Below, piece after piece: positions 17,929-26,443 of a stretch of 64,000 bases of DNA. Source of the DNA: Phragmitibacter flavus (GTDB lineage Bacteria; Verrucomicrobiota; Verrucomicrobiia; Verrucomicrobiales; Verrucomicrobiaceae); the NCBI RefSeq assembly GCF_005780165.1, contig NZ_VAUV01000015.1, positions 1 through 64,000 of the forward strand, read 5' to 3'. The first letter of the stretch is position 1, and each line of letters opens with the position of its first letter. The notes under the pieces were generated by a model. That model did no database searches. It was not told where the DNA came from and saw only the letters and a list, made by a program, of their open reading frames with translations. The position numbers and the translations under genes were made by a program.

Positions 17929-18732
17929 ATGGGCCAGAAAGTCAATCCAATCGGTTTCCGTCTCGCAGTCAGTAAAGACTGGCGTTCCAAATGGTATGCA
18001 CCGGACAAAGAGTTCGCTGATTTCCTTCACAGCGACCTTGCCATCCGCGAGTATCTCAAAAAGAAACTCTCCAGCGCATCCGTCGCCAAGATCGTCATCG
18101 AGCGTGCGTGGAACCTTGTTCGCGTCACCCTTCACACCGCCCGTCCGGGTTTGGTGATCGGCCGTAAAGGTCAGGAAATCGAAGTCATGAGCGGCGAGAT
18201 CTCCAAGATGTGCAACAACAAGCAGGTCAAGATCGACATCATCGAGATCAAACAACCTGAGCTTGATGCCCAGTTGGTCGCCGAGGCCGTCGCCACCCAG
18301 CTTGAGCGCCGTATTTCTTTCCGCCGAGCCATGAAACGCTCTGTGCAGACCGCCATGGACCTCGGAGCCGACGGCATCCGTATCCGCTGCGCCGGTCGTC
18401 TTGGTGGTGCTGACATCGCCCGTGCCGAATGGTATCGCCAGGGCAAAGTGCCTCTTCAAACCCTTCGTATCCCCATCGACTACGGCTTTGCCGAAGCGAA
18501 CACTGTTTATGGCATCATCGGCATCAAATGCTGGTTGAACAAAAAAGCTGACCTTGACGCAACCGCCGTCAACCCCAACCAAGATCGCCGCAACCAGCGT
18601 CGTGATCGCGGACCACGCCCAGGCGGTGGTGGTGGTGACTATCGTGGTCCAGGCCCAGGACAACAGCGCCCACCTCAATACTCGCCTGCTCAAGCGCCGG
18701 CACCCGCTCCCGAAGCTGCTCCTGCCGAGTAA
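17929..18732 (+). CDS. rpsC: Small ribosomal subunit protein uS3 with Gly/Pro-rich tail
   Basis: This 267-residue protein is S3, at the mRNA entry site of the 30S subunit. It begins GQKVNPIGFRLAVSKDW and has the KH-domain GXXG-type segment RPGLVIGRKGQEIEVM and the C-terminal block GRLGGADIARAEWYRQG. The core ends near residue 218. A tail of about 49 residues, first Arg-rich, then Gly-rich, then Pro/Ala-rich, extends it well beyond the roughly 233 residues of the E. coli protein. The tail is predicted to be disordered. Confidence 0.97.
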   Translation: MGQKVNPIGFRLAVSKDWRSKWYAPDKEFADFLHSDLAIREYLKKKLSSASVAKIVIERAWNLVRVTLHTARPGLVIGRKGQEIEVMSGEISKMCNNKQVKIDIIEIKQPELDAQLVAEAVATQLERRISFRRAMKRSVQTAMDLGADGIRIRCAGRLGGADIARAEWYRQGKVPLQTLRIPIDYGFAEANTVYGIIGIKCWLNKKADLDATAVNPNQDRRNQRRDRGPRPGGGGGDYRGPGPGQQRPPQYSPAQAPAPAPEAAPAE

Positions 18733-18779
18733 CTTCCAATCAACCCAACCTCGAACGACTTTTTTAGGAGAATCTAGAC

Positions 18780-19202
18780 ATGGCAATGTTACCAAGCAGA
18801 GTTAAGCATCGCAAGACCCACCGCGGAAGCCGCGCTGGCAACGCGACCACCGGCAACAAAATCAGCTACGGCGAGTTCGGTTTGCAGACTCTCGATCGCG
18901 GTTGGATCAAAAATACGCAGATCGAAGCCTGCCGTATTGCCATCACCCGTCACCTCAAGCGTAAGGGCAACGTTTACATCCGTATCTTCCCTCACAAGCC
19001 AGTTACCGCACGTCCTCCTGAAACCAGGATGGGTAAAGGTAAAGGGGCTCCAGAATTCTGGGTGGCCGTGGTTTATCCAGGCACTATGCTTTTTGAAGTG
19101 GCCGGCGTGAGCGAAGCACTCGCACGTGACGCCTGCCGTCTGGCCGCCAACAAACTGGGTCTTCGCACCCGTTTTGTCACCCGTCAGAGTCTGACCAAAT
19201 AA
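18780..19202 (+). CDS. rplP: Large ribosomal subunit protein uL16
   Basis: This 140-residue protein is L16, which helps position A-site tRNA in the 50S subunit. It begins [14 protein letters not shown] and contains [22 protein letters not shown] and [20 protein letters not shown], the conserved loop near the peptidyl-transferase centre. A TTTTTTAGGAGAA sequence just before the start gives a clear ribosome-binding site. It lies 47 bases after rpsC. Confidence 0.97.
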   Translation: MAMLPSRVKHRKTHRGSRAGNATTGNKISYGEFGLQTLDRGWIKNTQIEACRIAITRHLKRKGNVYIRIFPHKPVTARPPETRMGKGKGAPEFWVAVVYPGTMLFEVAGVSEALARDACRLAANKLGLRTRFVTRQSLTK

Positions 19203-19250
19203 CACCCGAACAACGATCCCGATCACCCACGCCGCACGCAAGGAGCCGAC

Positions 19251-19580
19251 ATGAAAATTGAGCAATTAAGAGAGCAGACCAACGAAGAGTTGATCCGCCG
19301 CACCAACGAGTTGAAGCATGACATGCTCAACATGCGTATCCAGCAGGCCAGCGGCCAGTTGGAGAACCCATCCCGCATCAAAATCTTGCGCCGTGAAGTT
19401 GCCCGGGTCGAAACGATCCTCAGCGAGCGCCGTTTGAACCTCACCGTCGGCAAAAAAGCTTCCGCGAAGTCTGCTCCTGCAGCCGCCGCCCCAGCCAAGA
19501 AGGCCGCCAAAAAAGCTCCAGCTAAAAAAGCGGCGAAGAAAGCCGCCAAGAAGGCCACGAGCACTGCCGCTGCTGAGTAG
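19251..19580 (+). CDS. rpmC: Large ribosomal subunit protein uL29 with histone-like Lys/Ala tail
   Basis: This protein is 109 residues long, while L29 is usually about 60 to 70. Residues 1-66 are a normal L29 helical hairpin (LREQTNEELIRRTNELK, then NPSRIKILRREVARVETIL). Residues 68-109 are a Lys/Ala tail with repeated KKAAKK and PAKKAAKK units, resembling the tails of bacterial histone H1-like and HU proteins. L29 sits at the tunnel exit, so the tail could extend over the ribosome surface or bind rRNA. That is inference; the tail could also vary freely. Confidence 0.94.
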   Translation: MKIEQLREQTNEELIRRTNELKHDMLNMRIQQASGQLENPSRIKILRREVARVETILSERRLNLTVGKKASAKSAPAAAAPAKKAAKKAPAKKAAKKAAKKATSTAAAE

Positions 19581-19614
19581 TCGTAGTAACCCACCAATTT
19601 AAGGATCTGACCCT

Positions 19615-19920
19615 ATGAGCGAGAACGCCACCATCGAAAACGAAACCCAAGCCGCTGCTCCTGCCGCAGTGGAGAAAGCCGCCGTCCGCAAGACGCGTGT
19701 TGGCTCCGTGGTTTCCGACAAAATGACCAAAACCATCGTGGTTGAAGTTGAACGCCGGGTGCCACACCCCCAGTTCAAAAAGATCGTCCGCCGCACCTCG
19801 AAGTTCTACGCTCACGACGAAGAAGGCAAAGCCAAGCTGGGTGACAAAGTTCGCATCGAAGAGATCCGCCCCATGAGCAAGCTCAAGCGCTGGAAACTCG
19901 TCGAAGTGCTCGCCCACTAA
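19615..19920 (+). CDS. rpsQ: Small ribosomal subunit protein uS17 with N-terminal extension
   Basis: This 101-residue protein is S17, a 16S rRNA binder in the body of the 30S subunit. The core from about residue 26 has [38 protein letters not shown] and [17 protein letters not shown]. About 24 Ala/Glu-rich residues precede it. This extension is acidic, in contrast to the basic tails of L22 and L29. A TTAAGGATCTGA stretch before the ATG can act as ribosome-binding site. Confidence 0.96.
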   Translation: MSENATIENETQAAAPAAVEKAAVRKTRVGSVVSDKMTKTIVVEVERRVPHPQFKKIVRRTSKFYAHDEEGKAKLGDKVRIEEIRPMSKLKRWKLVEVLAH

Positions 19921-19993
19921 GACAGGACCAGGCTCAGATTTACATTCACTTTCAAGTTACCAAACCAACCGTTTCAAAGAGGAGGACACGCAT

Positions 19994-20362
19994 ATGTTGC
20001 AGATGGAATCAGAAATCCCGATTGCCGACAACACCGGAGCCCGTATGGCCGAGATGATTGGCGTCATTGGCAAGAAAAACAAACGCACCGCTGGTGTGGG
20101 TGACATCATCACCGCCCACGTTCGTGAGTCCACCCCGACCGCCGCCGTCAAAAAAGGTGAAGTCGTTCGCGCCGTTGTGGTGCGCACCGCCGCCCCGATT
20201 CGCCGCGCTGATGGTTCAATCCTCCGTTTCGATAAGAACGCCATCGTGATTATCGACAAAGACAACAACCCACGTGGCAGCCGTATTTTCGGACCTGTGG
20301 CTCGCGAACTGCGCGACCGCAACTTCATGAAAATCGTCTCCCTCGCTCCAGAGGTGCTCTGA
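19994..20362 (+). CDS. rplN: Large ribosomal subunit protein uL14
   Basis: This 122-residue protein is L14, at the subunit interface of the 50S particle next to L19. It starts [18 protein letters not shown] and has the signature [31 protein letters not shown] and [16 protein letters not shown] at the end. AGAGGAGGA ten bases before the ATG is the strongest Shine-Dalgarno sequence in the cluster. The gene is followed by a 148-base gap with repeats before rplX. Confidence 0.98.
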   Translation: MLQMESEIPIADNTGARMAEMIGVIGKKNKRTAGVGDIITAHVRESTPTAAVKKGEVVRAVVVRTAAPIRRADGSILRFDKNAIVIIDKDNNPRGSRIFGPVARELRDRNFMKIVSLAPEVL

Positions 20363-20375
20363 GCCGCAGGCTCAG

Positions 20376-20504
20376 AAGTTGAGAGTTCATCGTTGAGAGC
20401 TGAGGGCATGAAATAGAATCAAATACCTTTTCACTCCAGTTCCAACTCCTCCCCAATCTCTTTTTTAATCAGACTCTCAACTCTCAACTTTTTACTCTCA
20501 ACTT
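20376..20504. repeat. GTTGAGAG-type repeats forming competing stems before rplX
   Basis: AAGTTGAGAGTT (20376-20387) and GTTGAGAG (20392-20399) are complementary to copies on the other side of the gap: CTCTCAAC (20474-20481), AACTCTCAACTT (20479-20490) and ACTCTCAACTT (20494-20504). The first and third of these partly overlap or compete, so alternative hairpins are possible in the rplN-rplX spacer. This may affect translation or stability of the downstream half of the operon. Confidence 0.6.
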
Positions 20505-20510
20505 AATTCC

Positions 20511-20774
20511 ATGAGCCACATCAAGACCCACGTTCGCAAAGGCGATCTCGTCGAAGTCATCACCGGAACCCACAAAGGCGCTCGCGGCGCGGTGCTCCAG
20601 GTGATCAAGAAAAACCCGCCCAACGGCCTGCGTGTGCTCGTGGAAGGTGTCAACCTGATCAAGAAGTCGGTTCGCCCTACCCAAGAGCGTCCACAAGGCG
20701 GTTTCCAAGAAAAAGAAGCCCCTCTTCACATTTCTAATGTGAAATTAGTTGAAAAGAAAACGAAAGAAGGCTAA
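20511..20774 (+). CDS. rplX: Large ribosomal subunit protein uL24
   Basis: This 87-residue protein is L24, an early assembly protein at the base of the 50S subunit. It carries the KOW motif [22 protein letters not shown] near residues 8-29, followed by [34 protein letters not shown]. The length is a little short but within the family range. The upstream gap contains the GTTGAGAG repeats, and the gap to rplE (70 bases) contains a hairpin. Confidence 0.96.
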   Translation: MSHIKTHVRKGDLVEVITGTHKGARGAVLQVIKKNPPNGLRVLVEGVNLIKKSVRPTQERPQGGFQEKEAPLHISNVKLVEKKTKEG

Positions 20775-20781
20775 TTGAACG

Positions 20782-20818
20782 CCCCCCTGATTCGCGACCC
20801 AATGACGGGTTGCGGGGT
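20782..20818 (+). promoter_or_regulatory. Hairpin between rplX and rplE
   Basis: CGCGACCC (20793-20800) pairs with GGGTTGCG (20807-20814, one G-U) around AATGAC, and flanking C and G runs can lengthen the stem. In E. coli, S8 represses the spc operon by binding near the rplX-rplE junction. The position here is equivalent, but the S8 site sequence was not recognised, so this role is only a possibility. Confidence 0.45.
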
Positions 20819-20844
20819 GAGCCACCAAAGAGGGTCCCAGCAAA

Positions 20845-21432
20845 ATGCAACCAGAACTACAGCAGCTTTACAAAGAGAAACTGATCGCCAGCCTGCAACA
20901 GCAGCTTGGTCTCAAGAACATTCATCAAGTTCCAAAACTTGAGAAAATCGTCATCAACTGTTCCGTCGGTAAAGAAGCTGATCGCAAGCAGGCCGTAGAA
21001 GACGCCGTTAAAGATGTCAGTCTCATCACCGGCCAGAAGCCGATCATCACCATCAGCAAGAAGGCGATCGCCAACTTCAAGCTGCGCGCTGGTGAGCCTA
21101 TCGGTGTCAAAGTGACCCTTCGTGGCCGCCGCATGTATGACTTCATGATGCGCCTGGTTAAAACCGCCATCCCACGTATTCGTGACTTCCGTGGCATCAC
21201 CCCTCGTGCTTTTGACGGTCGTGGCAACTACACCCTCGGCATCACCGAGCAGTCCATCTTCCCTGAGATCGAGCTCGACAAAATCAAACGTTCCCTTGGT
21301 TTCGACGTCACCTTCGTGACCAGCGCCACCAACGACGATCACGCTCGTGAACTGCTTCGCTCCATGGGCATGCCATTCCGCAGCACCAAGTCCGGTCAGC
21401 AAGACAAGCTTGCGACTGCTGAGACCAACTAA
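20845..21432 (+). CDS. rplE: Large ribosomal subunit protein uL5
   Basis: This 195-residue protein is L5, which binds 5S rRNA and contacts P-site tRNA. It shows HQVPKLEKIVINCSVG, the TGQKPIITISKKAIANFKLR block, GVKVTLRGRRMYDFMMRL, IPRIRDFRGI and the end LLRSMGMPFR. About 15 extra residues follow the usual C-terminus. The next gene is rpsH; rpsN, which usually lies between them, is missing, since only 41 bases separate the two genes. Confidence 0.97.
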   Translation: MQPELQQLYKEKLIASLQQQLGLKNIHQVPKLEKIVINCSVGKEADRKQAVEDAVKDVSLITGQKPIITISKKAIANFKLRAGEPIGVKVTLRGRRMYDFMMRLVKTAIPRIRDFRGITPRAFDGRGNYTLGITEQSIFPEIELDKIKRSLGFDVTFVTSATNDDHARELLRSMGMPFRSTKSGQQDKLATAETN

Positions 21433-21473
21433 GAACCTTCCGCAATTTTTCGTCCTGTAACTGAATCCGTCCC

Positions 21474-21872
21474 ATGAGTGTAGTCACCGATCCCATTTCC
21501 GACTTCCTGACACGCATCAAAAATGCGTCCCGTGCTGCCAAGGAGGAGTTGTCTGCTCCTTTCAGCGCGATCAAGGCTGAAGTCGCCCGCATCCTTCAGG
21601 AAGAAGGCTACATCTGGAACTACGAGGTTGAAGCCAACGACGGCAAACCTCAGATCAAGGTGCGCCTCAAGTATCAAGGCAAACGCGCTGTCATCACCGA
21701 TGTCAAACGCGTCAGCAAGCCAGGTTTGCGCAAATACGTTGGTGTGGATGAAATCCCACGCGTGCTTGGCGGTCTCGGCATCTCCATCGTTTCCACGCCG
21801 AAGGGCGTGATGACCGGCGCCAAAGCGCGCAAAGCAAACGTCGGCGGCGAGCTTCTCGCTTACGTCTGGTAA
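21474..21872 (+). CDS. rpsH: Small ribosomal subunit protein uS8
   Basis: This 132-residue protein is S8, a primary 16S rRNA binder. It starts with TDPISDFLTRIKNASRA, has KRVSKPGLRKYVGVDEIPRVLGGLGISIVSTPKGVMT in pieces typical of the family, and ends ELLAYVW. In many bacteria S8 also represses the spc operon. It lies 41 bases after rplE and 18 before rplF. Confidence 0.97.
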   Translation: MSVVTDPISDFLTRIKNASRAAKEELSAPFSAIKAEVARILQEEGYIWNYEVEANDGKPQIKVRLKYQGKRAVITDVKRVSKPGLRKYVGVDEIPRVLGGLGISIVSTPKGVMTGAKARKANVGGELLAYVW

Positions 21873-21890
21873 CACCTGAGGAATCACACC

Positions 21891-22430
21891 ATGTCACGAG
21901 TAGGTAAACAACCCATCGCAGTGCCCGCTAAAGTCAGCGTCAAAGTTGACGAGGCACGCAAAGTCTCCGTTGAGGGCCCCAAAGGCAAGCTCAGCTACGT
22001 GATGCCGGAAGGCATCTCGCTTAAGCAGGAAGACTCCACCCTGAACATCGAGCGTTCTTCTGAAGATCGCAAAGTGCGCGCCCTTCATGGCACCGCCGCC
22101 CGTTTGATCAGCAACATGGTCACTGGCGTCAGCACCGGCTTCACCAGGAACCTTGAAATCCAGGGCGTTGGTTTCCGTGCCGCTGTCAAAGGCGACAAGC
22201 TTGACCTCAGCCTCGGTTATTCCCATCCTTTGCTTCACCCGATTCCTGCGGAGTTGAAGGTGACCGTTACTGACAACACCAAGATCAGTGTTGAAGGTGT
22301 CGACAAACAGTTGGTTGGCCAGTTTGCCGCTGACGTTCGTTCCTATTATCCACCAGAGCCTTACAAGGGCAAAGGTGTGCGCTATGCTGGTGAGCAAGTT
22401 CGCCGCAAAGAAGGCAAAAGCGTGAAGTAA
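21891..22430 (+). CDS. rplF: Large ribosomal subunit protein uL6
   Basis: This 179-residue protein is L6, near the factor-binding site of the 50S subunit. It has SRVGKQPIAVPAKVSVKV at the N-terminus, VSTGFTRNLEIQGVGFRA in the middle, and the C-terminal signature PEPYKGKGVRYAGEQVRRKEGK. It starts 18 bases after the rpsH stop, with a CCTGAGGAA ribosome-binding site. Confidence 0.97.
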   Translation: MSRVGKQPIAVPAKVSVKVDEARKVSVEGPKGKLSYVMPEGISLKQEDSTLNIERSSEDRKVRALHGTAARLISNMVTGVSTGFTRNLEIQGVGFRAAVKGDKLDLSLGYSHPLLHPIPAELKVTVTDNTKISVEGVDKQLVGQFAADVRSYYPPEPYKGKGVRYAGEQVRRKEGKSVK

Positions 22431-22461
22431 CCCCAGTAATCTGCCTTTCAGGAGTAATATC

Positions 22462-22818
22462 ATGGCCACCATTGACCGTAAAACGACACGCCGTCGCGTG
22501 CATCATCGCATCCGCAAGACCCTTCGTGGCTCCGCCGCCCGTCCCCGTCTTGCCGTTCATTTCTCCAACACGAAAGTGTATGCCCAGATCATCAATGATG
22601 ACGAGAGCCGCACCATCGTTGCTGCATCGACCGCCGAGAAATCCCTCGCTGGCGTTCACGCCAACATCGCCAACGCCGTCAAGGTGGGTGAAGCGATTGC
22701 CGAGCGCGCCCTTGCCGCCAACATCACCAACGTCGTGTTTGATCGCGGCGGTTTCTTCTACACCGGCAAAGTCAAAGCACTTGCCGACGCCGCCCGCGCC
22801 AAGGGTCTTCAGTTTTAA
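22462..22818 (+). CDS. rplR: Large ribosomal subunit protein uL18
   Basis: This 118-residue protein is L18, which binds 5S rRNA with L5. It has [45 protein letters not shown] and the end [26 protein letters not shown], all typical. An AGGAG sequence precedes the start. It is 31 bases after rplF and 17 before rpsE. Confidence 0.97.
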   Translation: MATIDRKTTRRRVHHRIRKTLRGSAARPRLAVHFSNTKVYAQIINDDESRTIVAASTAEKSLAGVHANIANAVKVGEAIAERALAANITNVVFDRGGFFYTGKVKALADAARAKGLQF

Positions 22819-22835
22819 TATCAATCATTACCGTC

Positions 22836-23363
22836 ATGGCTTACAACAACAGGAGACAAGACAACGCCAATCCGGCAGAAGATAATGGCATGACCGAAAA
22901 GGTCGTGTTCATCAACCGCTGCGCCAAGGTCGTCAAAGGTGGACGTCGTTTCAGCTTCAGCGCGCTCGTCGTCGCTGGTGACCAAAAAGGCAAAGTGGGC
23001 TTCGGATTTGGCAAGGCCAACGAAGTTTCCGACGCCATCAAGAAAGCCAGCGAATCTTCCCGCAAGGATCTGGTTACCGTCAACCTCCTGAACGCCACCA
23101 TTCCTCACGAAGTGACCGGCGAACATGGTGGTGGACGCGTCCTCCTCAAGCCCGCCAGCCCGGGCACCGGCATCATCGCTGGTGGTGGAGTTCGTGCCGT
23201 TTGTGAAGCAGCAGGCGTCAAAGACGTTCTCGCCAAATCCCTCGGCTCCAGCAACCACGCCAACGTCGTCAAGGCCACCCTTGCCGCCCTCACCTCCCTT
23301 CGCCTCCCTGATGAGATCTTCACCATGCGCGGCAAGAAACTGGCTGAGAAAAAGGCCCTCTAA
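22836..23363 (+). CDS. rpsE: Small ribosomal subunit protein uS5
   Basis: This 175-residue protein is S5, located at the mRNA entry tunnel and involved in decoding fidelity. The signature [24 protein letters not shown] and [20 protein letters not shown] are present, as are [20 protein letters not shown] and the C-terminal [17 protein letters not shown]. The next gene is rplO, 39 bases on. rpmD, which lies between them in many bacteria, is absent, as in chlamydiae and several other groups. Confidence 0.97.
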   Translation: MAYNNRRQDNANPAEDNGMTEKVVFINRCAKVVKGGRRFSFSALVVAGDQKGKVGFGFGKANEVSDAIKKASESSRKDLVTVNLLNATIPHEVTGEHGGGRVLLKPASPGTGIIAGGGVRAVCEAAGVKDVLAKSLGSSNHANVVKATLAALTSLRLPDEIFTMRGKKLAEKKAL

Positions 23364-23402
23364 TCCAAGTTAAAATCAACCTTCTGCTCCCGTTCCGAAC
23401 TC

Positions 23403-23855
23403 ATGAGCCTTCGTCTTCATAATCTCAAAACCGCCAAGGGCTCCAAGCATCGTCGCAAACGCGTCGGTTGCGGCGAAAGCTCCGGCCATGGTAAAACCTC
23501 CGGTCGTGGTCACAAAGGCCAGAAAGCCCGTTCCGGCAGCGCCATCCGTCCAGGCTTTGAAGGTGGCCAGATGCCCTTGCATCGTCGTCTTCCCAAAAAG
23601 GGTTTCAACAACACCCAGTTCCAAGACACCATCGCTACGGTCAATGTGCGTGACCTCATCCGTTTTGAAGACGGTGCCACGGTCAACGAGCAGACTTTGC
23701 GCGAGTGCGGTCTGGTTCGTGGCGAAATCGACGCCATCAAACTTCTTGGCAATGGCGACCTCACGCTCAAACTCAACATTGAAGTTGATAAGATCAGCGC
23801 GAGCGCCAAGGAAAAAGTCGAGAAAGCCGGCGGAACGGTGACGCTAAAAGCGTGA
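23403..23855 (+). CDS. rplO: Large ribosomal subunit protein uL15
   Basis: This 150-residue protein is L15, a late assembly protein of the 50S subunit. It has SLRLHNLKTAKGSKHRRKRVG, then GHGKTSGRGHKGQKARSG, GFEGGQMPLHRRLPKKGF and a C-terminal domain ending EKVEKAGGTVTLKA. Length is typical. A hairpin separates it from secY. Confidence 0.97.
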   Translation: MSLRLHNLKTAKGSKHRRKRVGCGESSGHGKTSGRGHKGQKARSGSAIRPGFEGGQMPLHRRLPKKGFNNTQFQDTIATVNVRDLIRFEDGATVNEQTLRECGLVRGEIDAIKLLGNGDLTLKLNIEVDKISASAKEKVEKAGGTVTLKA

Positions 23856-23888
23856 TAGTCCTCCGTTGTTGCTTTTAATGTTCTTTCC

Positions 23889-23917
23889 AAGCGGCTCAGA
23901 CTTGTCCTGAGTCGCTT
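23889..23917 (+). terminator. Hairpin between rplO and secY
   Basis: AAGCGGCTCAG (23889-23899) pairs with CTGAGTCGCTT (23907-23917), 11 pairs with one G-U, around a 7-base loop. The T content after it is weak (GCTGTTTATAT). It may be a partial terminator or processing site that lowers secY expression relative to ribosomal protein genes. Confidence 0.6.
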
Positions 23918-23941
23918 GCTGTTTATATACCGCTTCCCATC

Positions 23942-25441
23942 ATGATTTCCGCCTTCGTCAACATCTTCAAAATCCCTGAACTGCGTCAGCGTATCTTTTT
24001 CACCCTGGCCATGGTGGTCATCGTGCGGATTGGCTACGCCATTACCCTTCCGGGTGTGAACCCCGATGTGCTTCAAGCATGGATCGATTCCCGGGCGGAT
24101 GGTTCTGAAGATCCTTTTGAAGCAGCAACCGCTCTTCTCAACATCTTCACCGGTGGTGGTTTGCAGAACTGTGCGATCTTCGCCTTGGGCATCATGCCTT
24201 ACATCAGCGCCAGCATCATGATGCAGCTGTTGACGGCGGTGGTTCCAAGCATCAGCAAACTTTCGCGTGAAGACGGTGGACGTCAGAAGATCAACCAATG
24301 GACCCGTTTTGTGACGGTGGCCTTGTGTCTTCTGCAAGGTTACCTGCTGGCACGTTCTCTGGAGAATCCAGGACAGAACATCTTCCTTCCTGGTCTTGAG
24401 GAGATCATCAAAACCCACGGCCCGCTGGTGCCCGGTTTTGGTTTGGGATTCATGATCAGTGCGGTGCTGACGATGACCGCAGGCAGCATGTTCATCATGT
24501 GGCTGGGTGAGCAAATCACCGAACGCGGGATTGGTAACGGGATTTCGTTGATGATCTGTATCAACATCGTGGCTGAACTGCCCGGTGCTTTGGTGCAGGT
24601 GTGGAAAGTCTATATCGGCAAACCCGGTGCCGGTGCAATGGAAGCGCTGACCCTTCTCGGGTTGTTGCTTCTCATGATTGCCGTCATCGCTGCGATCATC
24701 TCCCTGACCCAGGCACAACGCCGCATCGCCATTCAATACGCCAAGCGCATTGTGGGTCGCAAAATGTATGGTGGCCAGACCCAATACATGCCGTTGAAGG
24801 TGAACTATGCCGGCGTCATGCCGATCATTTTCGCCCAAGCGATCCTGATGTTCCCTGCGCAGATTATCGGTTTCATGTTCCCACAGCATCAACAAGTGCA
24901 GCAGTGGGCGCAGTGGCTGACCTCAGGTCCTCCTTATGTGATCATTTCGGCCGCATTGATCTTCTTCTTTAGTTATTTTTGGGTGGCCACCATGTTCCAA
25001 CCCAACCAAATCGCTGAAGACTTGAAAAAGAGCGGTGGTTACATTCCTGGCAAGCAGCCTGGTAAAGCCACGGCGCAATTCCTCGACTTCACCATGAGCC
25101 GCCTCACTTTTGCTGGCGCGAGCTTCCTGACTTTGATTTATGTCTTCCCGATTCTGTTGCAGAAACAACTGAACCTCAACTTCACCGTTTCTCAGTTCTT
25201 CGGCGGCACCAGCATTCTCATCTTGGTGGGCGTGGTGCTCGACATGATGCGCCAGGTGGAAACCCATTTGTTGCAACGTCACTACGACGGTTTCCTCCGC
25301 AAGGGCAAGATTCGTGGTCGTTTTGATCGTCCGCAATCGGGTTCACATGCTGCGAATCCCAAATTGGTGGTGACCTTGTGGACGGTGATTGCCATCATTG
25401 CCCTGATCGGTGTCTCCTTTGCCATCTTCCACGGCCAATAA
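23942..25441 (+). CDS. secY: Protein translocase subunit SecY
   Basis: This 499-residue inner-membrane protein forms the SecYEG channel for protein export and membrane insertion. About ten transmembrane segments are visible. Typical motifs are RQRIFFTLAMVVIVRIGYAI at the start, FALGIMPYISASIMMQLL, GERGIGNGISL-like TERGIGNGISLMICINI, the cytosolic loop AQRRIAIQYAKR and PNQIAEDLKKSGGYIPGK near the C-terminal half. It is longer than the roughly 440 residues of E. coli SecY, mainly through loops in the first half and near GQNIFLPGLEE. It stands after rplO and before map, the usual end of the spc cluster. Confidence 0.96.
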   Translation: MISAFVNIFKIPELRQRIFFTLAMVVIVRIGYAITLPGVNPDVLQAWIDSRADGSEDPFEAATALLNIFTGGGLQNCAIFALGIMPYISASIMMQLLTAVVPSISKLSREDGGRQKINQWTRFVTVALCLLQGYLLARSLENPGQNIFLPGLEEIIKTHGPLVPGFGLGFMISAVLTMTAGSMFIMWLGEQITERGIGNGISLMICINIVAELPGALVQVWKVYIGKPGAGAMEALTLLGLLLLMIAVIAAIISLTQAQRRIAIQYAKRIVGRKMYGGQTQYMPLKVNYAGVMPIIFAQAILMFPAQIIGFMFPQHQQVQQWAQWLTSGPPYVIISAALIFFFSYFWVATMFQPNQIAEDLKKSGGYIPGKQPGKATAQFLDFTMSRLTFAGASFLTLIYVFPILLQKQLNLNFTVSQFFGGTSILILVGVVLDMMRQVETHLLQRHYDGFLRKGKIRGRFDRPQSGSHAANPKLVVTLWTVIAIIALIGVSFAIFHGQ

Positions 25442-25470
25442 GTTAAGCAAGACCAAGACATTAGATTGAA

Positions 25471-26298
25471 ATGGCTTTTGCTTTTGACCGGATACCAACC
25501 CGCCACGGCCCTGCTCTTGATGGGTTGCGCCGTGCGGCAGGTCTTGCAAGAGACATTCTGCTGAAAGCCGCTGCCATGGTGCAGCCGGGGATTACCACCG
25601 GAGAGGTGGACCGGTTTGTCGCGGCTGAGATCAAGGCGAATGGGGCTACGAGTGCTTTCCTGAACTATCGCAGTGGCAAGTCTCGTCCGTTTCCCGGACA
25701 TATCTGCATCGGCATCAATGAAGAGGTCGTGCATGGCATCGGCAGCAAGCGGGTCATCCAGGCGGGAGATATCGTCAAACTCGATGTGGGCATCTACAAG
25801 GATGGCTGGGTGGGGGACAATGCGCTTACCGTTCCAGTTGCGCCGATTGATCCTGATGTGCAACGGTTGCTTGCTGCGACAGAAGATGCATTGGAGATCG
25901 CAGTCGACTGGGCACGCGACGGCATGATGCTCGGTGACCTTTGTCATTCTGTGGAAAACTACGTGCGTCGTTTTGATCTGACCGTCGTGCGTGAGTTTGT
26001 CGGACATGGGGTGGGGCGCAAACTCCACGAGGAGCCGCAGGTCCCGAATTACGGAGTTAAAGGTGCAAAACCCCGGTTGCGCGAGGGGATGACTTTGGCG
26101 ATTGAGCCGATGATCAATCTTGGCACCGAAGCGACGGAGATTCTCAGCGATGGTTGGACCGTGGTAACCATGGATCGCAAAGCAAGTGCGCACTATGAAC
26201 ACATGGTCCTGATCACCAAAGGCGAGCCGGAAGTGCTGACCGCACGTCCGCGCATGAATGCGCCATTGACCCAGCCGCTGGATCGCAGCGTGGCCTGA
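25471..26298 (+). CDS. map: Type I methionine aminopeptidase
   Basis: This 275-residue enzyme removes the N-terminal Met from new proteins. The dinuclear metal ligands are visible: KLDVGIYKDG and GDNALTV (two Asp), GHGVGRKLHEEP (His), AIEPMI (Glu) and HYEHMVLIT (Glu). The GINEEVVHGI segment is also conserved. It starts 29 bases after secY and ends the cluster. The infA-rpsM-rpsK-rpoA-rplQ genes that often follow map are not here. Confidence 0.95.
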   Translation: MAFAFDRIPTRHGPALDGLRRAAGLARDILLKAAAMVQPGITTGEVDRFVAAEIKANGATSAFLNYRSGKSRPFPGHICIGINEEVVHGIGSKRVIQAGDIVKLDVGIYKDGWVGDNALTVPVAPIDPDVQRLLAATEDALEIAVDWARDGMMLGDLCHSVENYVRRFDLTVVREFVGHGVGRKLHEEPQVPNYGVKGAKPRLREGMTLAIEPMINLGTEATEILSDGWTVVTMDRKASAHYEHMVLITKGEPEVLTARPRMNAPLTQPLDRSVA

Positions 26299-26443
26299 CG
26301 GTTCTTGTTAGGGCCTTTTTGCAGGGCTCTCGTCCGACCAGGTCTTGGAGGTCAAAATGAACGGCAACTTCTGGAAAAATTTGTCGACAATTGTTGGGGG
26401 TTTATGTCTTGCCAATGGTTCATGATCAATGGTTTAGTAGGGA

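Noticed and set aside
21433-21473. A small rpsN gene between rplE and rpsH
   Set aside because: Only 41 bases are available and they code for nothing similar.
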